Notes under the pieces: model-generated
The model's input: only the letters and a program-made list of their open reading frames with translations
What the model was told of the DNA's origin: nothing
Databases searched by the model: none
DNA from: Roseiflexus sp034432635
GTDB taxonomy: Bacteria; Chloroflexota; Chloroflexia; Chloroflexales; Roseiflexaceae
NCBI GenBank assembly: GCA_034432635.1
Contig: DAOUBK010000078.1
Coordinates: forward strand, 1 to 64,000
Reading direction: 5' to 3'
Length of the DNA stretch: 64,000 nucleotides
Position numbers and translations under genes: made by a program
Shown: positions 43,202 through 52,920 of the stretch, piece by piece
Layout of the letters: the number at the start of each line of letters is the position of its first letter
Position numbering within the stretch: position 1 is the first letter of the stretch

Positions 43202-44445
43202 CGATCATACCGGCGGATCATATCGAGCATTCCCTTGAACAATCGCTCGACCATTGCATCAAGTGCAACATCTGCACCGCGGCATGCCCGGTCAGCGCCG
43301 TGACCGACCTTTTCCCCGGACCCAAGTACGTCGGTCCGCAAGCGCAACGCTTCCGGCACGACCGTCAACCGTCACCCGACGAGTCGGTTGACTACTGCTC
43401 AGGATGTCGCGTGTGCAACGAAGTGTGCCCGACCGGCGTCCGGATTGCGGAACTGAATGCGCGCGCGCGGGCGCGTCTGGTTGCCGAGCGTGGCATACCG
43501 CTGCGCAACCGGTTGATCAGTCGCTCAGAGTTGATCGGGCGTCTGGGAGCAGGACCGCAGGCGCCATTAGCGAATGCGGCGCTCAGTTTCAAGCCGTTGC
43601 GCGTTATCATCGAACGGACGCTAGGGATCGCGCGAGCAGCACCACTCCCACCGTTCAGTCGCTCGACGTTTCGATCCTGGTTTCGACGTCGGCGCACGGT
43701 TCAACCGGTTGCAACGAAGGGTCAGGTGGTCTATTTTCATGGATGTGCGGCGAATTACTACGAACCATGGATCGGCAGAGCAGTGGTTGCCGTGCTCGAA
43801 CACAATGGCTTCGAGGTACTGCTGCCCAACCAGCGCTGTTGTGGTCTACCGCTGCTCTCGAACGGCGATTTCGCCACTGCGCGCCAGACACACGAAGCGA
43901 ATGTCGCGTCTCTGGCGCCCTACGCACTGCGCAACATTCCCATCGTCGGCGCCAGCACCAGTTGCACCCTGACGCTCAAAGAAGAAGCGCTAGAATTGCT
44001 CGGTTTGCAGAGCGATACCGTGCGCGCCGTCGCCCATCAGACGTATGACATCTTCGAGTTTTTGCGCATGCTGCATGAACGAGGCGAGCTGCGTACCGAC
44101 TTTCGCCCCATCGAGCGCACCCTGCCGTACCATCCGCCATGCCAGTTGCGCGCCCACCGCATCGGGCGACCGGCACTCGACGTGCTGGAACTCGTTCCCG
44201 GCTTACGCCTGATCGAAACCCATGCCGGTTGTTGTGGCATCGCCGGCACATATGGGCTGAAAGTTGAGAAGTATCAGATCAGCATGGACGTTGGTGCACC
44301 GCTGTTCGACATGGTGCGCCGTTCAGGCTCTCCAATGGCGCTCTGCGACTCGGAGACGTGCCGCTGGCAGATCAGTCACGGTGCCGGCGTCACGGCGCGC
44401 CATCCGATTGAAATTCTTGCTGAAGCGTATGGTCTTGTAACGTGA
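43198..44445 (+). CDS. glpC: Anaerobic glycerol-3-phosphate dehydrogenase subunit C
   Basis: GlpC is the membrane-linked Fe-S subunit that transfers electrons from GlpAB to quinone. It has 415 residues: two 4Fe-4S sites, CIKCNICTAACPV (about 22-34) and CSGCRVCNEVCPT (about 67-79), and two CCG domains, NQRCCGLPLLSNG (about 222) and HAGCCGIAGTYG (about 345). It overlaps glpB at the start and dhaM at the end (ATGA-type). Confidence 0.92.
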   Translation: MTIIPADHIEHSLEQSLDHCIKCNICTAACPVSAVTDLFPGPKYVGPQAQRFRHDRQPSPDESVDYCSGCRVCNEVCPTGVRIAELNARARARLVAERGIPLRNRLISRSELIGRLGAGPQAPLANAALSFKPLRVIIERTLGIARAAPLPPFSRSTFRSWFRRRRTVQPVATKGQVVYFHGCAANYYEPWIGRAVVAVLEHNGFEVLLPNQRCCGLPLLSNGDFATARQTHEANVASLAPYALRNIPIVGASTSCTLTLKEEALELLGLQSDTVRAVAHQTYDIFEFLRMLHERGELRTDFRPIERTLPYHPPCQLRAHRIGRPALDVLELVPGLRLIETHAGCCGIAGTYGLKVEKYQISMDVGAPLFDMVRRSGSPMALCDSETCRWQISHGAGVTARHPIEILAEAYGLVT

Positions 44446-44882
44446 GTATGGTTGGTCTGTTGATCGTCGCTCACAGCGAACGTCTCGCCAGGGGCGTAAA
44501 AGAGTTCACCGAACAGGTCACCCGCGGGCAGGTGCCGATTGTCGCAGTCGGCGGCACGGTTGACGGTTCGCTGGGGATCAGCACCGATGCTATCCGTCAG
44601 GGTCTACGGCAGATCGCCGGTAGCGACGGCATCCTTGTGCTGGTCGATTTCGTCAGCGCTGCGCTGAGCGTCGAAGCCGTACTCGAAGATGAGCCGCCGA
44701 TGCGCGTCGTCATCAGCAACGCGCCGCTGGTGGAAGGCGCCTACTTCGCCGCCGTCGAGGCAGCGGTCGGCGCTACCTTGGAAGAAACCGCCGCAGCCGC
44801 ATTGCGCGGACGTGATCTGGTGAAAGTCCAGGAACGCTGGACGAGTCATCCGTCGTCTGGTTTATACTCCGGTGAAAGGTAG
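44442..44882 (+). CDS. dhaM: PTS-dependent dihydroxyacetone kinase phosphotransferase subunit DhaM
   Basis: The 146-residue protein is an EIIA domain of the mannose type with the phospho-acceptor His in GLLIVAHSERLARGVKEF (about 11). It should take phosphate from HPr and pass it to the ADP of DhaL. ILVLVDFVSAALSVEAVL is the matching second half. It is not fused to HPr or EI as in E. coli. Those are the next two genes. The ATG overlaps the glpC stop. Confidence 0.9.
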   Translation: MSMVGLLIVAHSERLARGVKEFTEQVTRGQVPIVAVGGTVDGSLGISTDAIRQGLRQIAGSDGILVLVDFVSAALSVEAVLEDEPPMRVVISNAPLVEGAYFAAVEAAVGATLEETAAAALRGRDLVKVQERWTSHPSSGLYSGER

Positions 44883-44906
44883 ATATGGTGGAAGCGCACG
44901 ACGTGT

Positions 44907-45182
44907 ATGGAAGAGCGACTGGTCAGAATACGTCATCCATTAGGACTGCATGCCCGCCCAGCAGCCGACTTCTATCGCAAAACGCGCGAATTTCGCAGTC
45001 GCGTTACGGTGCGCAACATGACCCGGCATTCTTCGGCTGAACTTCCGGTCAGCCTGTTGAACCTGCTGCAACTTGGCGCTGCTCAGGGGCATCAGATCTT
45101 GATCCGCGCCGAGGGTGAGGATGAACGTGAGGCAGTAGCAGCTCTGGCTGCATTACTGGATCAGCTTGCGACCGAGGAATAA
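44907..45182 (+). CDS. ptsH: Phosphocarrier protein HPr
   Basis: The 91-residue HPr-family protein has the active-site His in HPLGLHARPAADFYRK (about 16). The second conserved region is ELPVSLLNLLQLGAAQGHQI, with a Ser at the position of the regulatory Ser46. It ends with TAA directly followed by the ATG of ptsI. In this operon it presumably serves DhaM. Confidence 0.9.
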   Translation: MEERLVRIRHPLGLHARPAADFYRKTREFRSRVTVRNMTRHSSAELPVSLLNLLQLGAAQGHQILIRAEGEDEREAVAALAALLDQLATEE

Positions 45183-46853
45183 ATGGCGATTTACCTGCGT
45201 GGCGCTGGCGGTTCGCCAGGAGTGGCGCTTGGTCGGGCAGTACGTTACCCGCCTGACCATCACGCCTGGCATGTGATCGATGTCGACGTCGATGCAGCAA
45301 TCAGGCGACTCGTTGCTGCCCAGGCAACGGCTGCCGGTCAACTGCGGGCGCTGGCGGAGATCCTGCGCGAAGAGGGACGCCAGGAAGAAGCGCGTATCTT
45401 CGACGCCCACGCTCTGCTCATCGAAGATGAGACCCTGACGCAGGACGTGGCGCGACGCATGCGTGAAGGGCATATCAGCCTGGAACAGGCGCTGACGGTT
45501 GCCATCAGCGCACTGCGCGAAACCATCGAAGCAATTGATGACCCCTACCTGCGTGAACGCTCCAGCGACATCGACAATGTGCGCCGCGCGATCCTGACTG
45601 CGCTCCGCGGCGAGGCACGCCATATCCACGATCTCCCCATCGGCGCAATCCTGGTCACCACTGATCTGACTCCGGCTGAGGCAATCAGCCTGCGCGACGG
45701 GCGTGTCACCGGATTCGTCACTGCCGAGGGCGGCCCCAACAGTCACACCGCAATTCTGGCGCGCGCCTTTGGCATCCCGGCAGTTGTGGGTTTAGGCGCT
45801 GCAACACTGGCGATTCCCGACAACGCACCGCTGGTAATTGACGGACACGCCACTCTGGTGATCGTCGATCCCGATACGTTTGAGTGGTCGGCGTATGAAC
45901 GCCGGGCTTCGGGAACGGTCGCAGCGCGGATGCAGCGTCATCCCCTGCACGATCAGCCGGGGCGCATGGCGAGCGGCGAACTGGTGACGATCTGGGCGAA
46001 TATCAACCACCCGCTGGAGGCGCACATCGCGCTTGAACGTGGAGCGGAGGGAATCGGACTGTTTCGCACCGAGTTTTTGTTCATGGGGCGCAATACGCCA
46101 CCTGAGGAACAGGAGCAGTACGAAGCGTATCGAACGGTGCTGGAAATCATGAACGGGCGAACGGTCATTATTCGCACGCTGGACATGGGCGGCGATAAAC
46201 GGGTAGAGTATCTCAAACTGCCGCATGAACTCAATCCTTCACTCGGCATGCGTGGGTTGCGCCTCTCGATGCTCTACCCCGATCTGTTCCAGACGCAGAT
46301 CCGTGCCATGCTCCGGGCAGCGATCCACGGAGATCTGCGCATCCTGATCCCCATGGTCACCACTCCCGATGAAGTAACATGGGTACGGGCGCAGATCTGC
46401 ATCGCTGCCGAGTCGCTGGCGCGCGATCAGATTCCGCACCGTGCCGATGTACCCGTCGGGGTTATGATCGAAACGCCGGCTGCGGCAGTAACTGCCGATC
46501 TGCTTGCGCGTGAGGCGGCATTCTTCAGTATTGGCAGCAATGATCTGGCACAGTATACGCTGGCTGCCGACCGTACCAGCGCCGATGTTTCGACCCGCTA
46601 TCCGCAGCATTCCGCCGCTGTGCTGCGGCTGATCGCACAAACCGCCGGTGCTGCGGCGCGCGCCCGCCTGCAGGTGTGCGTCTGTGGCGAGATCGCCAGC
46701 ATCCCGGAACTGGCGTCGCTGCTGGTTGGTCTCGGTGTGTTGCAACTAAGCATGAATCCGTCGAATATCCCTGCAGTCAAGGAACATCTCAGCGAAACTA
46801 CTCTAGCAGAGGCGCGCGCCGCAGTACGCTCAGTACTGAGTATCTACATATGA
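45183..46853 (+). CDS. ptsI: Phosphoenolpyruvate-protein phosphotransferase (Enzyme I)
   Basis: Enzyme I takes phosphate from PEP and gives it to HPr. It has 556 residues, normal size. The phosphorylated His is in EGGPNSHTAILARAFGIP (about 188). The PEP-binding domain shows GIGLFRTEFLFMG, LDMGGDKRVEYL and the catalytic Cys/Ser region VCVCGEIASIPELASLLVGLG. No sugar-specific PTS permease is seen, so PEP-driven phosphorylation of dihydroxyacetone is the expected use. Its stop overlaps the kinase start as ATGA. Confidence 0.92.
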   Translation: MAIYLRGAGGSPGVALGRAVRYPPDHHAWHVIDVDVDAAIRRLVAAQATAAGQLRALAEILREEGRQEEARIFDAHALLIEDETLTQDVARRMREGHISLEQALTVAISALRETIEAIDDPYLRERSSDIDNVRRAILTALRGEARHIHDLPIGAILVTTDLTPAEAISLRDGRVTGFVTAEGGPNSHTAILARAFGIPAVVGLGAATLAIPDNAPLVIDGHATLVIVDPDTFEWSAYERRASGTVAARMQRHPLHDQPGRMASGELVTIWANINHPLEAHIALERGAEGIGLFRTEFLFMGRNTPPEEQEQYEAYRTVLEIMNGRTVIIRTLDMGGDKRVEYLKLPHELNPSLGMRGLRLSMLYPDLFQTQIRAMLRAAIHGDLRILIPMVTTPDEVTWVRAQICIAAESLARDQIPHRADVPVGVMIETPAAAVTADLLAREAAFFSIGSNDLAQYTLAADRTSADVSTRYPQHSAAVLRLIAQTAGAAARARLQVCVCGEIASIPELASLLVGLGVLQLSMNPSNIPAVKEHLSETTLAEARAAVRSVLSIYI

Positions 46854-48913
46854 GCACCTTCCCCGAAAAGATCGGCAACTACCGCCTGGAACGGCAGATC
46901 GGCAAAGGTGGGATGAGCCAGGTCTGGCTGGCGCGCCATTGCACGTTGCGCGAACGGCGGGTGGCGATCAAAATCCTGCTGTCGCAGGACACCGAATGGA
47001 TCGATCGCTTCACCCGCGAGGCGGAGATTACCAGTCAACTGCGCCACGAACATATCGTGCCGATCTATGACCACGGGCAGCAGGCGCCCTTCCACTACAC
47101 CGTCATGGAGTACGTCGAGGGCGGATCGCTGCGCGACCTACTCAACCAGCGCGGACGTTTGCCGCTCGATCTGGCGGCGCATATCTTTTGCTGCGCTGCT
47201 GCTGCCCTTGATTATGCCCATGCGCACGGCATTATTCACCGCGATATTTCGACCGGTAACATTCTTGTTGAGAGCACCAGTAAACGAGTGCTCCTCTCCG
47301 ATTTCGGCATCGCCCGTGCATCGGGCAAGTCGCACATGACGACCATCAACAAAGTGATGGGGACGCCAGGGTTCCTTTCACCTGAACACGCTGCTTCGGC
47401 GACCGCGGTGACCCACCTCTCCGATATCTACAGCCTGGGGGTCGTGTTGTTCGTTATGCTCGCTGGTGCTTTGCCGTGGACGTACACACCCGGTTTAGGC
47501 GAGGGCGGCGGACCGTTTGCACCACCGATGCCGCTGCGTGATCGCGGGGTTACCGGGGTACCCGCCGAAATCGACAATATTATTCACACCATGCTGGCGC
47601 TCGAACCGGCAAAACGCTACCCCAGCGTCCGGGCAGCCGCCGATGCACTCACCCAGGTGCTGCACCGTCACTCCAGTACAACCCAGGTTGCGGCGGGCAC
47701 CCCTCCTGCTACTGCTGCAGTTGCGCCATCACCGCCAGAAGTGCCGCACGCCGTCGAAAAGGTGCTGGCTGCCGACCTGATCAAAGCGCCGATGCAGGAA
47801 GCAATCGTGCGCGCAAAAGAACTCAGCGACCCCCGCGTGATTGCCGGCTTGCTGAATGAGTGGAGCCGGGCGCGACCGCTGGGTCTGCGCCGTCCGTCGC
47901 TGGGGCGCCTGGCAGCGATCCGGCAGACGACACACCGCAATATCTACTGGTACACCCTGCGCGTCCTGTACGAAACGCGCGAGCCGCCGCAAACCGAAGA
48001 AAAACCAGACTATCACTACAGCAAGGACGATAAACTGGAACGGGAACTCGACCGCTGGGAAGTAACGCTCCCCGCACCTAAAGGGTTCGAGAATGAAGCA
48101 GGGGGCGTGGTGCGCATTCCTGGATCAACACAGATTGTGTCGTGCAATACGTGCAAAGGGATTGGTCGCACGATCTGCCCACGCTGCAACGGTCGTCGGC
48201 GCATCGCCGCTCCATCCCTCCCGACTGCAACAACTGAAGCGCCGGGAGCAGCACAATCCACCGTTGCGGCAAACAGTCACAGGACGCGCCTCTCTCCAGC
48301 GACATCGACCGGATTACCAGGCGCGACGCAGTCCGCTGTCGTAACCCAACCTCCAATCACTGCAACACCGACGCTCATTCCGTGCCCCGACTGTCAGGGC
48401 ACCGGCGGGATTCACTGCACACGCTGCGATGGCGTTAGTCGTCTGATCACGCACAAAACCTTTCACTGGCTGCGCCGGACGACTCGATTGACCACCCATG
48501 ACGATCTGCCCGGTATCGATGAAGAGTGGCTGCAACACAACTGTAGCAAGCACGAAGTCTATTGCGAAAAGGCAGGCGGGGATTTTCGCCCTGAATGGCG
48601 ACTGGTATCAGGAGTCGATAGTCTGATCAAACAGGCGGAAGAACGCCTGAACCCCGATACACGCATCATTTTGAGCGAACTGGTGATCAGGTTTATTCCC
48701 ATCACCGAAATCGTCTTCGACCTCGATGAATGGACGAAGCCAAAACAAAGCGGGCAAAAACGTGAACCGGTGCTCTACCGCTGGTACATCTACGGCTTCG
48801 AAAAGATCCTCCCCGATGATCGACGCTTCCTGAACTGGGATCGGATCGCTGCACTGACGGCGACCGGACTGACCATCGTGCTGGCAATCGCACTGGCGCT
48901 GCTGGTGCTGTAA
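46850..48913 (+). CDS. Ser/Thr protein kinase with DnaJ-type zinc motifs and C-terminal membrane helix
   Basis: The protein has 687 residues. The kinase domain (about 11-290) has Lys41 in VAIKIL, HRDISTGN at 130-137 and DFG at 151-153. The usual catalytic-loop Lys (HRDxKxxN) is Ser134. A middle region (about 330-425) is unassigned. CNTCKGIGRTICPRCNG (about 431) and CPDCQGTGGIHCTRCDG (about 512) are two CxxCxGxG-type zinc motifs as in DnaJ. A final hydrophobic helix (IAALTATGLTIVLAIALALLVL) anchors it. It overlaps ptsI by four bases. Whether it is an active kinase is open. Confidence 0.87.
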   Translation: MSTFPEKIGNYRLERQIGKGGMSQVWLARHCTLRERRVAIKILLSQDTEWIDRFTREAEITSQLRHEHIVPIYDHGQQAPFHYTVMEYVEGGSLRDLLNQRGRLPLDLAAHIFCCAAAALDYAHAHGIIHRDISTGNILVESTSKRVLLSDFGIARASGKSHMTTINKVMGTPGFLSPEHAASATAVTHLSDIYSLGVVLFVMLAGALPWTYTPGLGEGGGPFAPPMPLRDRGVTGVPAEIDNIIHTMLALEPAKRYPSVRAAADALTQVLHRHSSTTQVAAGTPPATAAVAPSPPEVPHAVEKVLAADLIKAPMQEAIVRAKELSDPRVIAGLLNEWSRARPLGLRRPSLGRLAAIRQTTHRNIYWYTLRVLYETREPPQTEEKPDYHYSKDDKLERELDRWEVTLPAPKGFENEAGGVVRIPGSTQIVSCNTCKGIGRTICPRCNGRRRIAAPSLPTATTEAPGAAQSTVAANSHRTRLSPATSTGLPGATQSAVVTQPPITATPTLIPCPDCQGTGGIHCTRCDGVSRLITHKTFHWLRRTTRLTTHDDLPGIDEEWLQHNCSKHEVYCEKAGGDFRPEWRLVSGVDSLIKQAEERLNPDTRIILSELVIRFIPITEIVFDLDEWTKPKQSGQKREPVLYRWYIYGFEKILPDDRRFLNWDRIAALTATGLTIVLAIALALLVL

Positions 48914-49032
48914 TGGTTTGCACCCTCAAATGAAGATTTGAGCGTGCATGACAGTCGGTACGTTTGCTGCTATACTCCCCTCAGCGAAACGTTTCGCGCT
49001 GAAGCGCCAGTTTCTCAGAAAGCGAGAAGACT

Positions 49033-51039
49033 ATGCCCGATCTCCCCATTCGCCGTATGCTGGTCTACCGGCACGGCGTCGGCTACTTCGAGCGACGCGG
49101 TTCACTCACCGGCACCGAACTGCGCCTGAATTTCTCTCGCGCCGCGATGGACGACATTCTCAAAAGCCTGATCGTGCTCGATTTCGGCGCGGGGTATGTG
49201 CGCGGCATCGATTTCGAGACACCCGAAGACCGCGCAGCACAGATCAAACGCGGTTCGATCCACCTTTCCGACACGCGCAGCCTGCTCGATCTGTTGCGCG
49301 ACCTGCGCGGGCGACAGGTGCGTCTCTGGATCGAACCTGAGCGCCGCCACGAATACCAGAGCGAAGAGACCGTCGAAGGGGCGGTGATCGGCATCGACAT
49401 CGATGAGGACGAACCACTCGACCGCCCACTGGTTTCGCTGTACATCGCAGAGCGGCGCGAAGTGCGCAGCATACCCGTGAAGCGCATTGCGCGCATGGTG
49501 CTCCTGGATGATCGCGCTGCCTCCGATATGACCTATTTCCTGCGCGCTGCGCAGAGCGAGGAAGACCGCCGGGCAGCAATTGTGCGGCTCTCCGAGGGTG
49601 AGCACGACCTCCTGATTGGATACATCGCTCCTGCGCCTGCCTGGCGCGTCAGTTACCGTCTGCTGGCGGAGCCGAAGACCGCTGATGGCGATGCGTCGAA
49701 CGGCGGCACCCAAAGTACAGGCACGCGGGTGACGGTGCTGCTCCAGGGATGGGGAATGTTCGACAATCAACTCGATGAGGACCTGGAGAATATCGAACTG
49801 ACCCTGGTGGCGGGAATGCCAGTCTCATTCCGCTACCGTTTGTACGAGCCACAAACACCTGAACGTCCGCTGGTGCAGGACGATGAGCGCACTGTCGCCG
49901 CGCCGATCGAGTTTGCGGCACATCACGCGCAGCCTGGCACCATCGAGACAAAACGGCGTAGCAGGTCACTCCCCGGTATGGTGGAAAGCGCTGCCGAGAT
50001 CAATTTTCTGACCAGACCCGCACCCACTCTCGATGAAGCCGAAAGTTCGGCACCATCCGCCGGCATCGGCGAAGAGCGTGGCGCGTTATTCCAGTACCGC
50101 GTGGCGCACCCGATTAGCGTTGCGCGCGGACGTTCGGCGATGGTTCCGATTGTCAACCAGCGCCTGGACGGACGCAGGGAACTGCTCTACAACGGACGCA
50201 AACAGCCGCATCATCCTGTCGCAAGTCTGCGGATGCTGAACGAAACCGGTCTGACCCTCGAACGCGGTCCGGTGACGGTTGTCGAGCAGGGGGACTATGC
50301 CGGTGAAGCGGTGCTGCCGTTTACGCGCGCGGGCACCGAAATGATCGTTGCTTATGCGGTCGAACTCGGCATCAGAATTAGCGAGGAGTATGATACCGAA
50401 CACCGAATGGCAGGATTAAGTCTGTATCAGGAGTACCTGCTGTTCGAGGAATGGGACATTCGACGGACTCTGTACCGGGTAACCAGCAGCATGCCCGATG
50501 CTGTCGATATTGTGATCGAACACGACACGCTCGCCGGCTACGACCTGTTCGATACGCCGCTGCCGATGGAACAGGCGCACAACGTTGCGCGCTGGACGGT
50601 GCGCTGTCCGCCAGGAGTCGAAACGACCTTCACGGTCAGCCAGCGCCGCAAGGTATCACGCTACGAAGAGGTTCGCAAACTCTCGCTGCGGCAGGTGCAG
50701 CAATTCTTCGAGGATACGTACCTCGACAAACAGACCTTCGCAGTTCTCAACCACTTGTTGTCGCTCTACGAGCAGATCGAACGACACGAAGAGACGCTGA
50801 GGGAGATCGCAGCGGAGCGACAGCAGATCTATGAGCGCCAGAAGCAGACGCAGGCGAACCTGGCGCCGCTGGGACGCGAGGGCAATGAACTGAATCTGCG
50901 GCAACGCTATGTGACGCTGCTCAATGAACTGGAAGACCGCCTGAATGAACTGCTCACCACCGAAAAGGCAGCCCACGACGCGATCAGGCGCCTGCGCAAG
51001 GAAGTGGAGCAGGCGATTGCCGATACATCGAAGGGTTGA
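49033..51039 (+). CDS. DUF4139-like protein
   Basis: The cytoplasmic protein has 668 residues with no signal. Features are a beta-rich N-terminus (RRMLVYRHGVGYFERRGSL), IGYIAPAPAWRVSYRLL (about 205) as in DUF4139/MuiA-type proteins, and a C-terminal coiled coil (about 575-660, ERHEETLREIAAERQQIYER and onward). Related proteins have no established biochemical role. It is not obviously linked to its neighbours. The ATG at 49033 follows a GCGAGAAGACT leader. Confidence 0.7.
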   Translation: MPDLPIRRMLVYRHGVGYFERRGSLTGTELRLNFSRAAMDDILKSLIVLDFGAGYVRGIDFETPEDRAAQIKRGSIHLSDTRSLLDLLRDLRGRQVRLWIEPERRHEYQSEETVEGAVIGIDIDEDEPLDRPLVSLYIAERREVRSIPVKRIARMVLLDDRAASDMTYFLRAAQSEEDRRAAIVRLSEGEHDLLIGYIAPAPAWRVSYRLLAEPKTADGDASNGGTQSTGTRVTVLLQGWGMFDNQLDEDLENIELTLVAGMPVSFRYRLYEPQTPERPLVQDDERTVAAPIEFAAHHAQPGTIETKRRSRSLPGMVESAAEINFLTRPAPTLDEAESSAPSAGIGEERGALFQYRVAHPISVARGRSAMVPIVNQRLDGRRELLYNGRKQPHHPVASLRMLNETGLTLERGPVTVVEQGDYAGEAVLPFTRAGTEMIVAYAVELGIRISEEYDTEHRMAGLSLYQEYLLFEEWDIRRTLYRVTSSMPDAVDIVIEHDTLAGYDLFDTPLPMEQAHNVARWTVRCPPGVETTFTVSQRRKVSRYEEVRKLSLRQVQQFFEDTYLDKQTFAVLNHLLSLYEQIERHEETLREIAAERQQIYERQKQTQANLAPLGREGNELNLRQRYVTLLNELEDRLNELLTTEKAAHDAIRRLRKEVEQAIADTSKG

Positions 51040-51059
51040 TGCGCATCATCTGCTATCCG

Positions 51060-51152
51060 GAAAAGAACCACGGATAGGCACGGATGACACGCATGAACAC
51101 GGATGGTCGATAATATCCGCGACCATCCGTCGCCATCCGTCGCCATCCGTGT
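51060..51152. terminator. Repeat-rich hairpin between convergent genes
   Basis: AACACGGATGG (about 51094) is complementary to CCATCCGTGTT (51143-51153), with further CCATCCGTCG repeats (two direct copies) between them. It fills the gap between the DUF4139-like gene and the GH13 gene, which face each other. A two-way terminator is likely. The repeated word also marks it as an intergenic repeat. Confidence 0.6.
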
Positions 51153-51153
51153 T

Positions 51154-52890
51154 CTATTCCAAAGAGGAGGCAGGATTTGTCTCTACCATCACCTCACCGA
51201 TATATGCCTCGAACGGCTCCAGTGCCAGGCGATCCGGATGTTCGTCGCGGGTCGGGCGGGGATGGCTCGAAAACAGCGTGCGCAAACGGGCGCTGTTCAG
51301 TTCAAAGCCGGCTGTAACGGGCTCCGCCGAGAAATTGAGCACAACTAGGCAGCGCTGATCCGGCGTCGTGCGCAGGAACGCCAGATAGCGATCCTCATCG
51401 GGATGGAGCGCCATATATTCGCCTGCCAGCAATGCCGGCGTCGCCTGGCGCACGGCAATCAGGCGCCGGTAGTAGTTGAGCAGCGAATCCGGGTCGCGTT
51501 CCTGATCAGCGACATTTACGCCCTGTGCGTAGTTGGGGTTGACCGGCAACCAGGTCGTCACGCCTGACGGACTGAAACCGGCGTTGGGCGCATTCGCCCA
51601 CTGAAACGGCGTGCGACAGCGGTCGCGGCTAATCGCTGCCGCCATCTTCATCGCCTCGTCGGGATCGATACCGTCACTAACCGCCAGATGATAAAGATTG
51701 ACCGCCTGATTGTCGCGCAACTGCTCGAATCGTTCGAGCAACAGATCGGTCATACCGATCTCTTCGCCATTGTAGAGCACCGACGTACCCTTCAGCGTCA
51801 GCAGCATCGCTACGTGCAGACGGGCAAGCGCCGCGTCGTGTTCCCCATCGCCGTATGCCGTCCACATACGCCCGACATCGTGATTCCCCAAAGTGTTGCA
51901 TGGCCATGCGCCGGGAGGCAACGCCGCCAGACGTTGCGCCTGGTTGGCGCGCACCCACGCAGGCGTCAGGCGATTAGTACGCATGAGCGGAAAGTTGAAG
52001 ACCAGATGCAGTTCATCGCTACCGTTGCCGTAGTACGCAATGTCGTCTCCCTCGCCAATCAGCACCCGATCCCCCGGGTATTCATCCACCAGCGCGCGCA
52101 ATTCCTTCATCAACTCGTGCAACCCCGGCTGCTGCACCTGATAACGAAACATCAGCGCAAACTGCTCCCAGAGTTCCTTCGTCTCTTCCGGCGGGCGGTT
52201 TTCGCGCCAGATGCGCAGCATCTCAACCTGTGACAACCGCGATTGATGTGGAGTAAGCGCAGGGTCTTCAAAAATGGTATCGATCGCATCGAGACGAAAA
52301 CCGTCCACCCCCATATTGAGCCAGAAACGAATCGCCTGCCACATCGCCCGCCTGACCTCCGGGTTACGCCAGTTCAGATCGGGCTGCTCCTTGAAGAAAA
52401 AGTGGTAATAGTACTGCCCGGTCGTCACATCGAATGTCCAGGCAGAACCGCCGAACGCCGAATACCAGTTATTCGGCGGACCGCCGTCGGGTGCAGGGTC
52501 ACGCCAGATATACCAGTCGCGCTTCGGGTTATCCCGGCTCGACCGCGACTCTCTGAACCAGGGATGCTCCTCGGACGTATGATTGAGCACCAGATCGAGC
52601 AACACCCGCATACCGCGCGCGTGAGCGCCGTCGAGAAAACGCCGGAAATCATCGAGCGTTCCGTATTCGGATGCAACCCCGGTATAATCCGAGATGTCGT
52701 AGCCACAGTCCGCATTCGGGGATGGATAGTGCGGCGAGAGCCAGAGCGCCCCGACCCCCAGATCGCGCCAGTAGTCCAGCCTGTCGATCATTCCTGCAAA
52801 ATCGCCGATGCCGTCGCCATTACCGTCGGCGAAACTGCGCGGATAGATCTGATAGAACACTGCCGTCTGCCACCACTTGAGCGATTGCAT
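51154..52890 (-). CDS. GH13 alpha-glucosidase (oligo-1,6-glucosidase-like)
   Basis: The enzyme hydrolyses alpha-glucosidic bonds from the non-reducing end. It has 578 residues. The GH13 regions are all present: DLVLNHTSEEHPWF (I), GFRLDAIDTIFEDP with nucleophile Asp (II), VLIGEGDDIAYYG with acid Glu (III) and NTLGNHDVGR (IV). FYQIYPRSFADGNGDGIGD is the usual start of the oligo-1,6-glucosidase/alpha-glucosidase subfamily. An AGGAGG-like site precedes the ATG at 52890. Exact specificity cannot be read from sequence. Confidence 0.87.
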   Translation of the reverse strand: MQSLKWWQTAVFYQIYPRSFADGNGDGIGDFAGMIDRLDYWRDLGVGALWLSPHYPSPNADCGYDISDYTGVASEYGTLDDFRRFLDGAHARGMRVLLDLVLNHTSEEHPWFRESRSSRDNPKRDWYIWRDPAPDGGPPNNWYSAFGGSAWTFDVTTGQYYYHFFFKEQPDLNWRNPEVRRAMWQAIRFWLNMGVDGFRLDAIDTIFEDPALTPHQSRLSQVEMLRIWRENRPPEETKELWEQFALMFRYQVQQPGLHELMKELRALVDEYPGDRVLIGEGDDIAYYGNGSDELHLVFNFPLMRTNRLTPAWVRANQAQRLAALPPGAWPCNTLGNHDVGRMWTAYGDGEHDAALARLHVAMLLTLKGTSVLYNGEEIGMTDLLLERFEQLRDNQAVNLYHLAVSDGIDPDEAMKMAAAISRDRCRTPFQWANAPNAGFSPSGVTTWLPVNPNYAQGVNVADQERDPDSLLNYYRRLIAVRQATPALLAGEYMALHPDEDRYLAFLRTTPDQRCLVVLNFSAEPVTAGFELNSARLRTLFSSHPRPTRDEHPDRLALEPFEAYIGEVMVETNPASSLE

Positions 52891-52920
52891 AGATGTTTCC
52901 TCCGTTGGTTCGTAGAACGT

